NCBI GenBank assembly: GCA_964585635.1
Contig: CAZPEV010000003.1
Coordinates: 1-51,293 of the forward strand
Length of the DNA: 51,293 bases
From: CAZPEV01 sp964585635
GTDB taxonomy: Bacteria; Zixibacteria; MSB-5A5; GN15; JAAZOE01
Reading direction: 5' to 3'
Shown here one piece after another: positions 1 through 8,513 of the stretch; the first letter of the stretch is position 1, and each line of letters starts with the position of its first letter. A program made the position numbers and the translations under genes. The notes beneath the pieces are model-generated. The model did not search any database. It had not been told where the DNA came from and saw only the letters and a list, made by a program, of their open reading frames with translations.

Positions 1-2
1 CT

Positions 3-701
3 CGGGCGGAGGAGGAAGCCGAGGTCATCGTCTGGGACGGCGGCAACAACGACATGTCGTTCTACCAGGCGGACGTCTACATCACCGTCGTCGATCCCCA
101 TCGGCCCGGGCATGAGCTAGCCTATTATCCCGGTCTGACCAACCTGTATCTGGCCGACATCGTGGTGATTAACAAGATTGATTCGGCGCATCCCGAGGGA
201 GTGGAAACGGTCCGCGCCAACGTGCGGATGATCAATCCCAGGGCGGTCATCGTCGACGCCGCCAGTCCCCTTGAAGTGGATGATCCCGCCGCGATTTTGG
301 GCAAGCGGGTGTTGGTGGTCGAAGATGGCCCGACGCTGACGCATGGTGAGATGACCTATGGCGCCGGAGTGGTGGCGGCCGAGAAATTCGGATGTGCCGA
401 ACTGGTCGACCCTCGTCCCTTTACCGTCGGGACGATTACCCAGACCTTTGAAAAATATCCCGATATCGGGACTCTGCTTCCGGCCATGGGGTATTCCGGC
501 CGGCAGGTGCAGGATCTGGAGAAGACGATCAATGCCGCCAAATGCGACCTGGTTGTCATCGGGACGCCGATCGATCTGCGGCGTATCGTCAAGATCAAAC
601 ATCCGACGGTGCGCGTGAAGTACAGCCTGCAGGAGATCGGTCATCCCGACCTGGAAGAGCTCCTGGCCGCCAAGTTTGGAGCCGTCTCCAGAAAGAAGTA
701 G
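3..701 (+). CDS. Cyclic 2,3-diphosphoglycerate synthetase-like GTPase, 5' truncated
   Basis: The frame is open from the window edge, so the N-terminus with the expected Walker A is missing. The visible part begins near a 'VIVWDGGNND' segment, followed by 'VDPHRPGHE' and the G4-like 'VVINKIDSA'. These are hallmarks of the P-loop family annotated as cyclic 2,3-diphosphoglycerate synthetase. The C-terminal half has the 'GPTLTHGEM.YGAG' and 'GYSG.Q..DLE.TI' segments also seen in this family. The archaeal enzyme makes the osmolyte cDPG; the role of bacterial members is uncertain, so only the family is claimed. It ends 6 bases before carbamate kinase, a pairing I recall from other anaerobes, which hints at amino-acid or carbamoyl-phosphate metabolism. 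Family assignment is confident and function is not. Confidence 0.8.
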   Translation, partial: RAEEEAEVIVWDGGNNDMSFYQADVYITVVDPHRPGHELAYYPGLTNLYLADIVVINKIDSAHPEGVETVRANVRMINPRAVIVDAASPLEVDDPAAILGKRVLVVEDGPTLTHGEMTYGAGVVAAEKFGCAELVDPRPFTVGTITQTFEKYPDIGTLLPAMGYSGRQVQDLEKTINAAKCDLVVIGTPIDLRRIVKIKHPTVRVKYSLQEIGHPDLEELLAAKFGAVSRKK

Positions 702-707
702 CGCATT

Positions 708-1670
708 ATGACGCAGGCGAGATTCACCAATCGGCGGGTGATTGTGGCCCTGGGCGGCAACGCCATCACGGTGGCGCATCTGGAGGATACGATTGCCAAC
801 CAGTTCGCCAATACCCGCCGCTCACTGACGCCGATCGTGGAACTGGTCCGCCAGGGGTATGATCTGTGCATCACGCACGGTAACGGCCCGCAGGTCGGCA
901 ATGCCCTTCTGAGGGTGGAGCTGGCGCGCACCAAGGCGCCGGAGTTGCCGCTGGGCATCTGCGTCGCCGACACCGAAGGCGGCATGGGATATATGATCGA
1001 GCAATCGCTGCAGAATCGTCTTGACCACGAGGGAATCAACCGCAAGGTCTGCACCATTATTTCGCAACTCGTGGTTGCTTCCGATGATCCCTCGATGAAG
1101 AACCCGACCAAGTATATCGGCCAGTTCTATAGCGAGGCCGAAGCGCGCCAGTTGGCGGCGGAGCGCGGTTGGATGGTGAAGAAGGACGGTGCCCGAGGAT
1201 GGCGTCGGGTGGTGCCGTCGCCGGTTCCCACGACCTGCGTCGAGAAAGAAATCATCCGGCGGTTGCTCGATCATCATTATATCGTGATTGCCGCCGGCGG
1301 CGGCGGCATTCCGGTATACTTGGATGAGAAGCTCGGCTACGAGGGGGTCGATGCCGTAATCGACAAGGATCGCGCCTCGGCGGTGTTGGGGCGCGAAATC
1401 GGCGCCGAGGTCTTCTGGATCTTGACGTCGGTCGACCAGGTGGCGCTTGACTTCGGCAAGCCCGGCCAAAGGCTTCTGGAGAAAGCAACGGTATCGGAGA
1501 TGGAGAAATATTTTTCGGCGGGACATTTCCCGCCGGGATCGATGGGTCCGAAGGTAGAGGCGGCGATCGCTTTCCTGAAGCAAGGCGGCCGGGAAGTAAT
1601 CATTACCTCGTTCGATAAGGCGGCCGAGGCCGCGGCCGGTCGCGCGGGAACGCGGATTTATCCTGATTAG
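708..1670 (+). CDS. arcC: Carbamate kinase
   Basis: Carbamate kinase (amino acid kinase fold) transfers phosphate between carbamoyl phosphate and ADP, giving ATP, CO2 and ammonia at the end of arginine or citrulline fermentation. The protein has 320 residues, the usual family length. It opens with 'RRVIVALGGNAI' (nucleotide/phosphate loop), followed by 'ITHGNGPQVG' near residue 60, 'VPSPVP' near 170 and the glycine-rich 'AAGGGGIPV' near 197, all family signatures. The ATG sits 6 bases after the preceding stop, so the gene is co-transcribed with the GTPase. No arginine deiminase or ornithine carbamoyltransferase lies in the window, so the source of carbamoyl phosphate is unknown. It could also run in the direction of carbamoyl-phosphate synthesis. 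Confidence 0.95.
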   Translation: MTQARFTNRRVIVALGGNAITVAHLEDTIANQFANTRRSLTPIVELVRQGYDLCITHGNGPQVGNALLRVELARTKAPELPLGICVADTEGGMGYMIEQSLQNRLDHEGINRKVCTIISQLVVASDDPSMKNPTKYIGQFYSEAEARQLAAERGWMVKKDGARGWRRVVPSPVPTTCVEKEIIRRLLDHHYIVIAAGGGGIPVYLDEKLGYEGVDAVIDKDRASAVLGREIGAEVFWILTSVDQVALDFGKPGQRLLEKATVSEMEKYFSAGHFPPGSMGPKVEAAIAFLKQGGREVIITSFDKAAEAAAGRAGTRIYPD

Positions 1671-1681
1671 GACAGGCCTGA

Positions 1682-3052
1682 TTGAAGGACGAAGTGGTGC
1701 AGGAGATTCTCGCAGCAGGGCGCATCTATGAGGTTGGTGGATGCGTTCGAGATGCCCTGATGCATCGTCAGCTGGATTCCAAGGACCGCGACTATTTGGT
1801 CTGTGGAGTACCGTTGGACCGCCTGACAAAGATGTTGAGCCGCCACGGATATCTTGATCTGGTCGGCAAGTCGTTCGGCGTGATCAAGTTCACTCCTCAC
1901 GCGGAACCGGGTGCGCCGCGCCTGACCTATGACGTGACCTTGCCTCGCCGGGAACGATCAATCGGGGTCGGACATACCGATTTCGAGGTTGATTACGATC
2001 CCTCTCTCCGCGTCGAGGATGATTTAGGGCGCCGCGATTTTTCAATCAATGCCATGGCGCGCGACCTGCGCGACGGACGGATCGTCGATCCCTTCAACGG
2101 GCGGCGGGATCTGGCCGACGGCGTGATTCGCATGGTGGGCACCAATTCGTTTCCCGAGGATCCCCTGCGGATGTTACGGGCGGTTCAATTCGCGGCCCGC
2201 TTCGAATTCACCGTCGAGCCGGCCACTTACCAGGCCCTGGTTGACCATGCGGCTCTCATTGCGACCGTTTCGCCCGAACGGGCAGCCGACGAATTGAATA
2301 AGATGCTGCTTCGCGCGGCCCGACCCTCGATCGGTCTAAGGCTGATGCAGTCGACGGGACTGATGCGGTACCTGCTGCCGGAGCTGGAGCCGACCATCGC
2401 CTGCGACCAGCCTGGCGGGTATCACGCCCATGATGTGTTCGAGCATACGCTCCGCATTGTCGATGCCTGTCCGCCGCGCCTGCACCTGCGGCTGGCGGCG
2501 CTGTTTCACGACATCACCAAACCGCAGCATAAGCGGCTGGTCGATTCCGGGGCGACGTTCTATGGTCACGAGATCAGCGGGGCGATGGCGGCTAAGCAGG
2601 TGCTGCGGCGGTTGCGTTATTCCAACGACGTCATCGCCGACGTGGTGCTTCTGGTGGAACGGCATATGTTTACGACCGAGGTCGGTCCCAAAGGGCTGCG
2701 GCGCTTTATCCGCCGGGTCGGCCAGCGCTTGATCCCGGATCTTCTGGACCTGCGGCGGGCCGACGTCGCGGCCCAGGGGATGAACGGCAAGACGGATGAC
2801 GTCGACCAAATGCAGCAGGCGATTCGAGAGGAGATCGAGCGCAAGCCCCCCTTTGGACGGTCCGATCTGGCAATCAACGGCCAGGCCATTATGACCGCGT
2901 TCGAGTTGATGCCGTCGCCTCTCATCGGCGAGGTGCTGGCCTTTTTGATGGAAAAGGTTTTGGACGACCCGGCCGACAACCAGCCGGATATCCTGCTGCG
3001 GTACGCCCGGGAATATCTCAAGGAACGACGTAATAATTTGTCTATACATTAG
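1682..3052 (+). CDS. cca: CCA tRNA nucleotidyltransferase / poly(A) polymerase family with HD domain
   Basis: Cytosolic enzyme that adds or repairs the 3' CCA of tRNAs from CTP and ATP. The head domain has 'YEVGGCVRDALM' (residues 12-23), the metal-binding 'KDRDYLV' with its DxD pair, and the 'RRDFSINAMA' motif near 120, followed by the RNA-binding neck ('PEDPLRMLRAVQFAAR'). The C-terminal part is an HD domain with 'HDVFEHT' and 'LAALFHDITKP', so it belongs to the HD-containing bacterial subgroup; an HD domain can add phosphodiesterase/phosphatase activity. Length is 456 residues. The start shown is TTG; a GTG at 1694 with AAGGA just upstream is an equally reasonable start. It could be an A-adding or CC-adding enzyme if the genome splits the work. 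It lies between arcC and sucC in the same transcription direction. Confidence 0.9.
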   Translation: MKDEVVQEILAAGRIYEVGGCVRDALMHRQLDSKDRDYLVCGVPLDRLTKMLSRHGYLDLVGKSFGVIKFTPHAEPGAPRLTYDVTLPRRERSIGVGHTDFEVDYDPSLRVEDDLGRRDFSINAMARDLRDGRIVDPFNGRRDLADGVIRMVGTNSFPEDPLRMLRAVQFAARFEFTVEPATYQALVDHAALIATVSPERAADELNKMLLRAARPSIGLRLMQSTGLMRYLLPELEPTIACDQPGGYHAHDVFEHTLRIVDACPPRLHLRLAALFHDITKPQHKRLVDSGATFYGHEISGAMAAKQVLRRLRYSNDVIADVVLLVERHMFTTEVGPKGLRRFIRRVGQRLIPDLLDLRRADVAAQGMNGKTDDVDQMQQAIREEIERKPPFGRSDLAINGQAIMTAFELMPSPLIGEVLAFLMEKVLDDPADNQPDILLRYAREYLKERRNNLSIH

Positions 3053-3066
3053 CGGTATGGAGCGTA

Positions 3067-4212
3067 ATGATGAAGATTCACGAGTATCAGGCAAAAGAGA
3101 TCTTTAAGGCGGCCGGCATTCCGATTCCGGCAGGACGGGTGGCCGTCACCGTGCAGGAAGCGGTTGATATTGCGATTGAGATCAATCGGCCGGTGATGGT
3201 CAAGGCCCAGGTTCATGTCGGGGGCCGCGGCAAGGCGGGCGGTGTCAAGTACGCCGAAAACATCGAGGCCGCCAAAGTGTGCGCGCAACGCATTCTGGGC
3301 ATGGATATCAAGGGACTGGCGGTCAAGAAGGTGCTGGTGACCGAGGCGGTGGAGATCACTTCCGAGACCTATCTCGGCATTATCCTTGACCGCAGCACCA
3401 AGAAGCCGGTGATCATGATTTCCGGCGCCGGCGGCATCGATATCGAGGAAGTAGCGGCCAAGACTCCGGAAAAGATACATAAGTTGGCGGTCGACCCGCG
3501 GGTCGGATTGCAGGCCTATCAAGCGCGCGATCTGGCCTTTAAGGTCTTTCGCGACATTAAGCTGGTCCGCCAGGTGGCCGATATCATCATGAAATTGTAT
3601 GATGTCTTCTGGAAGGTGGACGCGTCGCTGGTCGAGATCAACCCCCTCATCACCAATCCCATCAACCAGGTGATTGCCATCGACGCCAAGGTCAACATCG
3701 ATGACAACGGCCTATTCCGCCATCCGGAGGTCGAGGCGATGCGCGACCTTGACGCCGAAAATCCTTCGGAGAAAGAGGCCCGCGAAGCCGGCCTGAGCTT
3801 TATCAAGCTGGAGGGCAACATCGGCTGCGTCGTCAACGGTGCGGGGCTGGCGATGGCGACCATGGATCTGGTCAAGCATTACGGCGGCGAGCCGGCCAAC
3901 TTCCTCGACATCGGCGGTTCATCGAATCCCGACAAGGTGTTGACCGCGATGCGGATTATTCTGCGCGAGCCCAATATCCGGGCGATTCTGATCAATATTT
4001 TCGGCGGCATCACGCGTTGCGACGACGTGGCCACCGGTATTGTCGCCGCCTTTCGGGAGTTGAAGCCGACCGTGCCGGTGGTGACTCGGCTGACCGGTAC
4101 CAACGAAGGGGCCGCTCGTAAGATTCTCAAGGAGGTCAACTTGGAAACAGCTCCGACGCTGGACGCGGTGGTGCAAAAGGCTATCGCCCTGGCGGGACTG
4201 AACGGAGAATAG
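3067..4212 (+). CDS. sucC: Succinyl-CoA ligase (ADP-forming), beta subunit
   Basis: Beta subunit of succinyl-CoA synthetase, which interconverts succinyl-CoA plus NDP/Pi with succinate plus NTP. It begins 'MKIHEYQAKEIFKAAGIP', the classic SucC N-terminus, and has the ATP-grasp 'VMVKAQVHVGGRGKAGGVK' region and 'DASLVEINPLI' near residue 190. The C-terminal ligase domain has 'NGAGLAMATMD' and 'GGEPANFLDIGG', and 'INIFGGITRCDDVA'. Length (381) is normal. There are two consecutive ATG codons; the second (3070) gives the canonical N-terminus, and GGAG lies just upstream. The gene is followed 10 bases later by sucD and then by 2-oxoglutarate:ferredoxin oxidoreductase, so product and substrate enzymes are made together. 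Confidence 0.97.
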   Translation: MMKIHEYQAKEIFKAAGIPIPAGRVAVTVQEAVDIAIEINRPVMVKAQVHVGGRGKAGGVKYAENIEAAKVCAQRILGMDIKGLAVKKVLVTEAVEITSETYLGIILDRSTKKPVIMISGAGGIDIEEVAAKTPEKIHKLAVDPRVGLQAYQARDLAFKVFRDIKLVRQVADIIMKLYDVFWKVDASLVEINPLITNPINQVIAIDAKVNIDDNGLFRHPEVEAMRDLDAENPSEKEAREAGLSFIKLEGNIGCVVNGAGLAMATMDLVKHYGGEPANFLDIGGSSNPDKVLTAMRIILREPNIRAILINIFGGITRCDDVATGIVAAFRELKPTVPVVTRLTGTNEGAARKILKEVNLETAPTLDAVVQKAIALAGLNGE

Positions 4213-4222
4213 GGAGGCGATC

Positions 4223-5185
4223 ATGGCAATATATGTTGATAAAAAGACCCGTTTGGTGGTTCAGGGAATTACCGGGCGCGACGGCTCCTTTCATGCCGAA
4301 CAAATGAAGAAATATGGTACCAACGTGGTAGCCGGCGTTACTCCGGGCAAGGCCGGCACCAAGGTCAATGGCATTTCCGTCTTCAACAGCGTAGCCGACG
4401 CCGTCGCCAAGACCGGCGCCAACACGTCGGTGATCTATGTTCCGCCGGCCTTTGCGGTCGACGCCATATATGAAGCCGTCGACGCCGGAATCAAGACGAT
4501 TATCTGCATCACCGAGGGCGTGCCGGCCGACGATATGATGAAGGCGTATCATTACATCCGCGAGCGGGGAGTGCGTCTGATCGGGCCGAACAGCCCCGGC
4601 ATCATTTCGCCGGGATTATCCAAGGTCGGAATCATCCCCGGCTCGATCTGCAAACCGGGCGCCATCGGTGTGGTCTCGCGCAGCGGCACGCTTACCTATG
4701 AGGTGATCTTCGCCCTCACCGATGCCGGCCTGGGGCAATCGACCTGTCTCGGGATCGGCGGCGATCAGGTCATCGGCACCAGCTTCATTGATACATTGGC
4801 GGCGTTTGAAGCCGACAAGGCTACCAAGGGAATCGTAATGATCGGCGAGATCGGCGGGTCGGATGAAGAAGAGGCGGCTGCCTTCATTAAGAAGCGGGTG
4901 TCGAAACCGGTGGTCAGCTTCATCGCCGGGCGGACGGCGCCGCCGGGAAAGCGGATGGGGCATGCCGGGGCGATCATATCGGGCAGCTCCGGGATGGCGG
5001 CCGACAAGGTTGCCGCCCTTATCGCCGTCGGCATTCCGGTGGCGACCTCGCCTCTTGAGGTCCCTGGTCTGATGATGGAGAAATTGAAGGCCGCCAGGAA
5101 CCGGGCCAAACCGCGCCTGACCGCGTCCAAGAAAACGATCCGGAAGCCGGCCGCGAGGGTATCTGGCCGGGCCCGGAAACGATAG
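4223..5185 (+). CDS. sucD: Succinyl-CoA ligase (ADP-forming), alpha subunit, with basic C-terminal tail
   Basis: Alpha subunit, which carries the phosphohistidine and the CoA site. It has the Rossmann 'VVQGITGRDGSFHAEQM' segment, 'GPNSPGIISPG', 'GVVSRSGTLTYE' and the 'GHAGAIISG' loop with the phosphorylated histidine (near residue 249). At 320 residues it is about 30 longer than usual. The excess is a Lys/Arg/Ala-rich tail after 'PLEVPGLMMEKLKAA' (about residues 287-320) that looks disordered and resembles a histone-like or nucleic-acid-binding extension. A good AGGGAGG ribosome site precedes the ATG. It pairs with sucC and is followed by korD after 27 bases. The enzyme assignment is firm; the role of the tail is unknown. 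Confidence 0.96.
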   Translation: MAIYVDKKTRLVVQGITGRDGSFHAEQMKKYGTNVVAGVTPGKAGTKVNGISVFNSVADAVAKTGANTSVIYVPPAFAVDAIYEAVDAGIKTIICITEGVPADDMMKAYHYIRERGVRLIGPNSPGIISPGLSKVGIIPGSICKPGAIGVVSRSGTLTYEVIFALTDAGLGQSTCLGIGGDQVIGTSFIDTLAAFEADKATKGIVMIGEIGGSDEEEAAAFIKKRVSKPVVSFIAGRTAPPGKRMGHAGAIISGSSGMAADKVAALIAVGIPVATSPLEVPGLMMEKLKAARNRAKPRLTASKKTIRKPAARVSGRARKR

Positions 5186-5212
5186 CTGTGCGCCATCTGT
5201 GAGGAGAACATT

Positions 5213-5488
5213 ATGGCCGATGAAAAAACGGAGGAAACGGCGCCCGCGCAGCCGGCGAGCGACAAGAAAGTGACCTATCCCTATCAGGAGGGGAAGGGTC
5301 TGCCTCCGCTTAACCTGTACCTTCACTGGTGCAAGGCATGCAATATCTGCATCAGCTTTTGCCCCCAGAAGGTGTTTGACCCCGACCGCGACGGCAAACC
5401 GATCGTGGCCAGACCGGAAAAATGTACGCAATGCGCCATGTGTTGGCTGCATTGTCCTGATTTTGTCATAACGTCGAACTATAAGTAA
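5213..5488 (+). CDS. korD: 2-oxoacid:ferredoxin oxidoreductase, delta (ferredoxin) subunit
   Basis: A 91-residue dicluster ferredoxin-type protein. The first [4Fe-4S] motif is 'CKACNICISFCP' and the second is 'CTQCAMCWLHCP', each in CxxCxxCxxxCP spacing. This is the KorD/PorD layout, including the 'L.W CK.CNICI..CP..V' start and the 'VI....EKCTQC..C' middle. The N-terminal 25 residues are Glu/Lys/Ala-rich and probably flexible. GAGGAG lies upstream of the ATG. It would wire electrons from the TPP centre of KorB to soluble ferredoxin. It stands directly before korA, korB and korC, a standard gene order for 2-oxoglutarate ferredoxin oxidoreductases. Confidence 0.93.
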   Translation: MADEKTEETAPAQPASDKKVTYPYQEGKGLPPLNLYLHWCKACNICISFCPQKVFDPDRDGKPIVARPEKCTQCAMCWLHCPDFVITSNYK

Positions 5489-5498
5489 GGACCAAGGT

Positions 5499-6653
5499 AT
5501 GTCAAATAGCCATACATCAGTCCGCAGATTGATGCAGGGAAACGAGGCCTGCGCCCAGGGCGCCCTCTATGCCGGGTGCCGTTTTTTCGGCGGTTACCCC
5601 ATTACCCCCTCGACCGAGATCGCCGAATCGATGGCACGGTCGCTCCCGAAGTACGGGGGACGGTTCATCCAGATGGAGGATGAGATCGGGTCGATCGCAG
5701 CGATCATCGGTGCCTCCTGCGCCGGGGTTAAGGCGATGACCGCCACCAGCGGCCCGGGCTACTCTCTGATGCAGGAAAATATCGGGTATGCCTTCATGGC
5801 CGAGGTTCCCTGCGTTATCATCAACGTGCAGCGGGGGGGGCCATCGACGGGGTTGCCGACCAAGATTGCCCAGGCCGATACCATGCAGGCCCGCTGGGGG
5901 ACTCACGGTGACTACGAAGCCATCGCCGTGGCTCCGGCCTCGGTGCGGGAGTGCTTTGAACAGACGGTCAGGGCCTTTAACTTCTCGGAGCGGTTTCGGA
6001 CTCCGGTGACGCTGTTGTCCGATGAGGTGCTGGGCCATATGCGGGAGATGGTGTCGCTGCCGGCCGATGGGGAGTTGGAGGTGATGGACCGCGTCAAGCC
6101 GGATGTTCCGCCGGAGTGGTACCATCATTTTGAAATCACGCCCAACCTGGTCACGCCCATGGCCAGTTTCGGCGAAGGGTATCGATTCAATATCACCGGA
6201 CTGACGCACGACCAGGAAGGCTTCCCGACCGCCAAACCGCTCGAGATTAAGGCCAAGATGGAGAAATTGAAGTTCAAGATCACCCGCTTTGCCGATGAGC
6301 TACTCCAACTCGAGACGGAGATGATGGACGACGCTAATGTCTGCGTCTTCGCCTACGGCACGGCCGCGCGCGCGTCTCGTCAGGCGGTGAACATGGCCCG
6401 CGAGAAGCGGATCAAAGCCGGCCTGATCCGTCCGGTGACGATCTGGCCCTTTCCGGATGAGCGGATCCGCCAACTCTTGGAGGAAGCGCACGTCCGCAAA
6501 GTGCTCGTGGTCGAGCTGAACATGGGCCAGCTGGCCGGCGAGGTGGAGCGGGTGGCGCCGCGCAGCTGCAAAGTCGAGCGCTTGAACCGCTATGACGGCG
6601 AGGTGCTCAACCCGGTGGAAATCTTCAAGCGGATAATGGAGGTGAAGGCATGA
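5499..6653 (+). CDS. korA: 2-oxoglutarate:ferredoxin oxidoreductase, alpha subunit
   Basis: Alpha subunit of a four-subunit 2-oxoacid:ferredoxin oxidoreductase, which oxidatively decarboxylates 2-oxoglutarate to succinyl-CoA, or runs in reverse in reductive carbon fixation. Diagnostic segments are 'QGNEACAQGALYAGCRFF', 'GYPITPSTEIAE', 'MEDEIGSIAAIIGAS', 'TATSGPGYSLM' and 'NVQRGGPSTGLPTK', then the C-terminal 'RPVTIWPFPDERI' and 'VVELNMGQLAGEVER'. Length is 384. Specificity for 2-oxoglutarate rather than pyruvate is inferred from resemblance to KorA and from the adjoining sucCD. Its stop overlaps the korB start (ATGA), so the two subunits are translationally coupled. Confidence 0.94.
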   Translation: MSNSHTSVRRLMQGNEACAQGALYAGCRFFGGYPITPSTEIAESMARSLPKYGGRFIQMEDEIGSIAAIIGASCAGVKAMTATSGPGYSLMQENIGYAFMAEVPCVIINVQRGGPSTGLPTKIAQADTMQARWGTHGDYEAIAVAPASVRECFEQTVRAFNFSERFRTPVTLLSDEVLGHMREMVSLPADGELEVMDRVKPDVPPEWYHHFEITPNLVTPMASFGEGYRFNITGLTHDQEGFPTAKPLEIKAKMEKLKFKITRFADELLQLETEMMDDANVCVFAYGTAARASRQAVNMAREKRIKAGLIRPVTIWPFPDERIRQLLEEAHVRKVLVVELNMGQLAGEVERVAPRSCKVERLNRYDGEVLNPVEIFKRIMEVKA

Positions 6654-7495
6654 CCGGCGCGGTACAAGCTTCCGACGTGACCCACCAGTACCTGCGGGTC
6701 AAGAAACGGTTCCCCAACGTCTGGTGTGCCGGGTGCGGCATCGGTATCGTGATGGGCTCCATCATCCGGGCGGTGGACAAACAGGGGTACAAGAAGGATG
6801 AAGTGGTGCTGGTATCCGGGATCGGCTGCAGTTCGCGATTGCCGGTCTATTGCGATTTCAATACGCTGCACACCACCCACGGCCGGGCTCTGGCCTTTGC
6901 CACCGGCGTGAAGATGGCCAAGCCGGCGTTGAAGGTGATCGTGGTCACCGGCGACGGCGACGGCCTGGCGATCGGCGGCAATCATTTTATCCACGCCTGC
7001 CGCCGCAACATCGACATCACCACCATCCTGATCAACAACCGCATCTATGGCATGACCGGCGGCCAGTTTTCGCCGACGACGCCGGAGGGGGCTTTCGCGA
7101 CGACCGCGCCCTACGGCAACCTGGAAAAGGCGTTTGATCCGACTTCGCTGGCCAAGGCGGCCGGAGCCTCCTATGTCGCCCGAGGCACGGTGTATCACGT
7201 GCAGCAGTTGGACACCCTGATCATCGGCGGCCTGCAGAAGCGCGGATTTTCGCTGATCGATGCCTTTTCGAACTGCCATACCTATTACGGCCGGCTTAAC
7301 AAAGAAGGGGACGCCGTGGCCATGCTCAAGTGGATGAAGGATCATGCCCTGCCGGTCAAGGCGGCGGCTGTGCTGCCGCCCGAGAAACAGGTCGGCAAAT
7401 TCCTGACCGGGGTGCTGCATGATATCGATTTGCCGGAATACTGCGACGAATATCAAAAGCTGATTGACAGCATGCAACCGAAACAGGGAAAATAG
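6650..7495 (+). CDS. korB: 2-oxoglutarate:ferredoxin oxidoreductase, beta (TPP) subunit
   Basis: Beta subunit that binds thiamine pyrophosphate and the proximal [4Fe-4S] cluster. It has 'WCAGCGIGIVMGSIIRA' near residue 25 (cluster cysteines), 'GIGCSSRLP', 'HTTHGRALAFATG' and the TPP/Mg motif 'TGDGDGLAIGGNHFIHA' near residue 103, ending with 'NNRIYGMTGGQ.SPT'. Length is 281, normal for KorB. The ATG overlaps the korA stop by four bases. KorB-type enzymes usually use 2-oxoglutarate, in agreement with the operon context. Function is well supported. Confidence 0.95.
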   Translation: MTGAVQASDVTHQYLRVKKRFPNVWCAGCGIGIVMGSIIRAVDKQGYKKDEVVLVSGIGCSSRLPVYCDFNTLHTTHGRALAFATGVKMAKPALKVIVVTGDGDGLAIGGNHFIHACRRNIDITTILINNRIYGMTGGQFSPTTPEGAFATTAPYGNLEKAFDPTSLAKAAGASYVARGTVYHVQQLDTLIIGGLQKRGFSLIDAFSNCHTYYGRLNKEGDAVAMLKWMKDHALPVKAAAVLPPEKQVGKFLTGVLHDIDLPEYCDEYQKLIDSMQPKQGK

Positions 7496-7496
7496 A

Positions 7497-8111
7497 ATGT
7501 CTACTATGGCACAACACAAATCACAAAGGAATGCCAAAGGGATCAAGGAAAGCTCCACCGATCGGTATGAAATCCGGCTGTCCGGATCGGGCGGCCATGG
7601 GGTCATCCTGGCGGCGGTCATCCTGGCGCAGGCGGTGGGCGCTGATCCCAAGATGAATGTCGTCCAAACCCAAAGCTATGGCCCCGAGGCCCGCGGCGGC
7701 GCCAGCCGGGCCGACATCGTCATCTCGCGCGGAGAGATATTCTACCCCAAGACGATGAAGCTCGACCTCCTCCTGGCCTTTACCCAGGAGGCCTGCGACA
7801 AGTATTATCCCGACCTCAAGTCCGACGGCATCCTGGTCGTCGATTCGACGCTGGTGACCAAAGTGCCGATCAAGAGCGGCTATGGCTTTCCGTTTATGCG
7901 TCTGGCCCGCGAGGATGTCGGCCATCCCATGGTGGCCAACATTATCGCCCTGGGGGTAATCGCCGAATTGACCGGCGTGGTGCCGAAAGAAGCGCTTCGT
8001 CAAATGGTCAAAGATCGCGCTCCGAAGGGAACCGAGGACAAGAATCTCAAGGCGTTGCAGCTCGGCTTTGAGCTGGTGCAGAAGGCCGGGATGAATACCC
8101 GGGAGGCATGA
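7497..8111 (+). CDS. korC: 2-oxoglutarate:ferredoxin oxidoreductase, gamma subunit
   Basis: Gamma subunit (POR/KOR gamma domain) that binds CoA. Family segments are 'IRLSGSGGHGVILAAVILA', 'TQSYGPEARGGASRADIVIS' and 'NIIALGVIAELTGVVP'. The start is placed at the ATG at 7497, directly after the korB stop, because extension upstream would overlap korB by over 30 bases. The first 20 residues (Ser/Lys/Gln-rich) are not part of the domain, and an internal ATG at 7506 is also possible. Protein length is 204. The last codons overlap the ndk start. It completes the korDABC set. Confidence 0.93.
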   Translation: MSTMAQHKSQRNAKGIKESSTDRYEIRLSGSGGHGVILAAVILAQAVGADPKMNVVQTQSYGPEARGGASRADIVISRGEIFYPKTMKLDLLLAFTQEACDKYYPDLKSDGILVVDSTLVTKVPIKSGYGFPFMRLAREDVGHPMVANIIALGVIAELTGVVPKEALRQMVKDRAPKGTEDKNLKALQLGFELVQKAGMNTREA

Positions 8112-8509
8112 TGGAACGGACGCTTCTGATCATCAAACCGGATGCCGCCGAGCGGCGTCTCATCGGGCATATCGTCGGTCGCCTGGAAAGAGCGGGTTTC
8201 GCCGTGGCGGCGATGAAAATGGTGCGCATCTCTCAACCGGAGGCGCGCCGATTCTACGCCGTCCACGAGGGAAAACCGTTTCTCGACGATCTGACCACGT
8301 ATATGGCTTCCGGCCCGATTGTGCCGATGGTGCTCGAGAAGGCCCATGCCATTGCCGACCTGCGGTCGTTGATCGGCGCCACCGATCCGGCCCAGGCGAT
8401 CTGCGGCACGCTTCGGCAAGAGATCGGCTTGGATAAACAGCGCAATTCGGTTCATGCCTCCGACTCACCGGCCTCGGCGGCCTTTGAGATTCCATTCTTT
8501 TTTGGCTGA
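8108..8509 (+). CDS. ndk: Nucleoside diphosphate kinase
   Basis: Cytosolic kinase that equalises NTP pools through a phosphohistidine. It starts 'MERTLLIIKPDAAERRLIG', has the 'REFY..H.GKPF' region as 'RRFYAVHEGKPF', the P-loop-like 'GPIVPMVLEKAHAI', and the catalytic site 'NSVHASDSP' with the active histidine near residue 117. Length (133) is slightly short of the typical 140. There are two in-frame ATGs; the second (8111) gives the standard N-terminus and overlaps the korC stop by one base. Placement after sucCD is sensible, because succinyl-CoA ligase may make GTP that Ndk converts to ATP. Confidence is high. Confidence 0.96.
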   Translation: MMERTLLIIKPDAAERRLIGHIVGRLERAGFAVAAMKMVRISQPEARRFYAVHEGKPFLDDLTTYMASGPIVPMVLEKAHAIADLRSLIGATDPAQAICGTLRQEIGLDKQRNSVHASDSPASAAFEIPFFFG

Positions 8510-8513
8510 TGCC

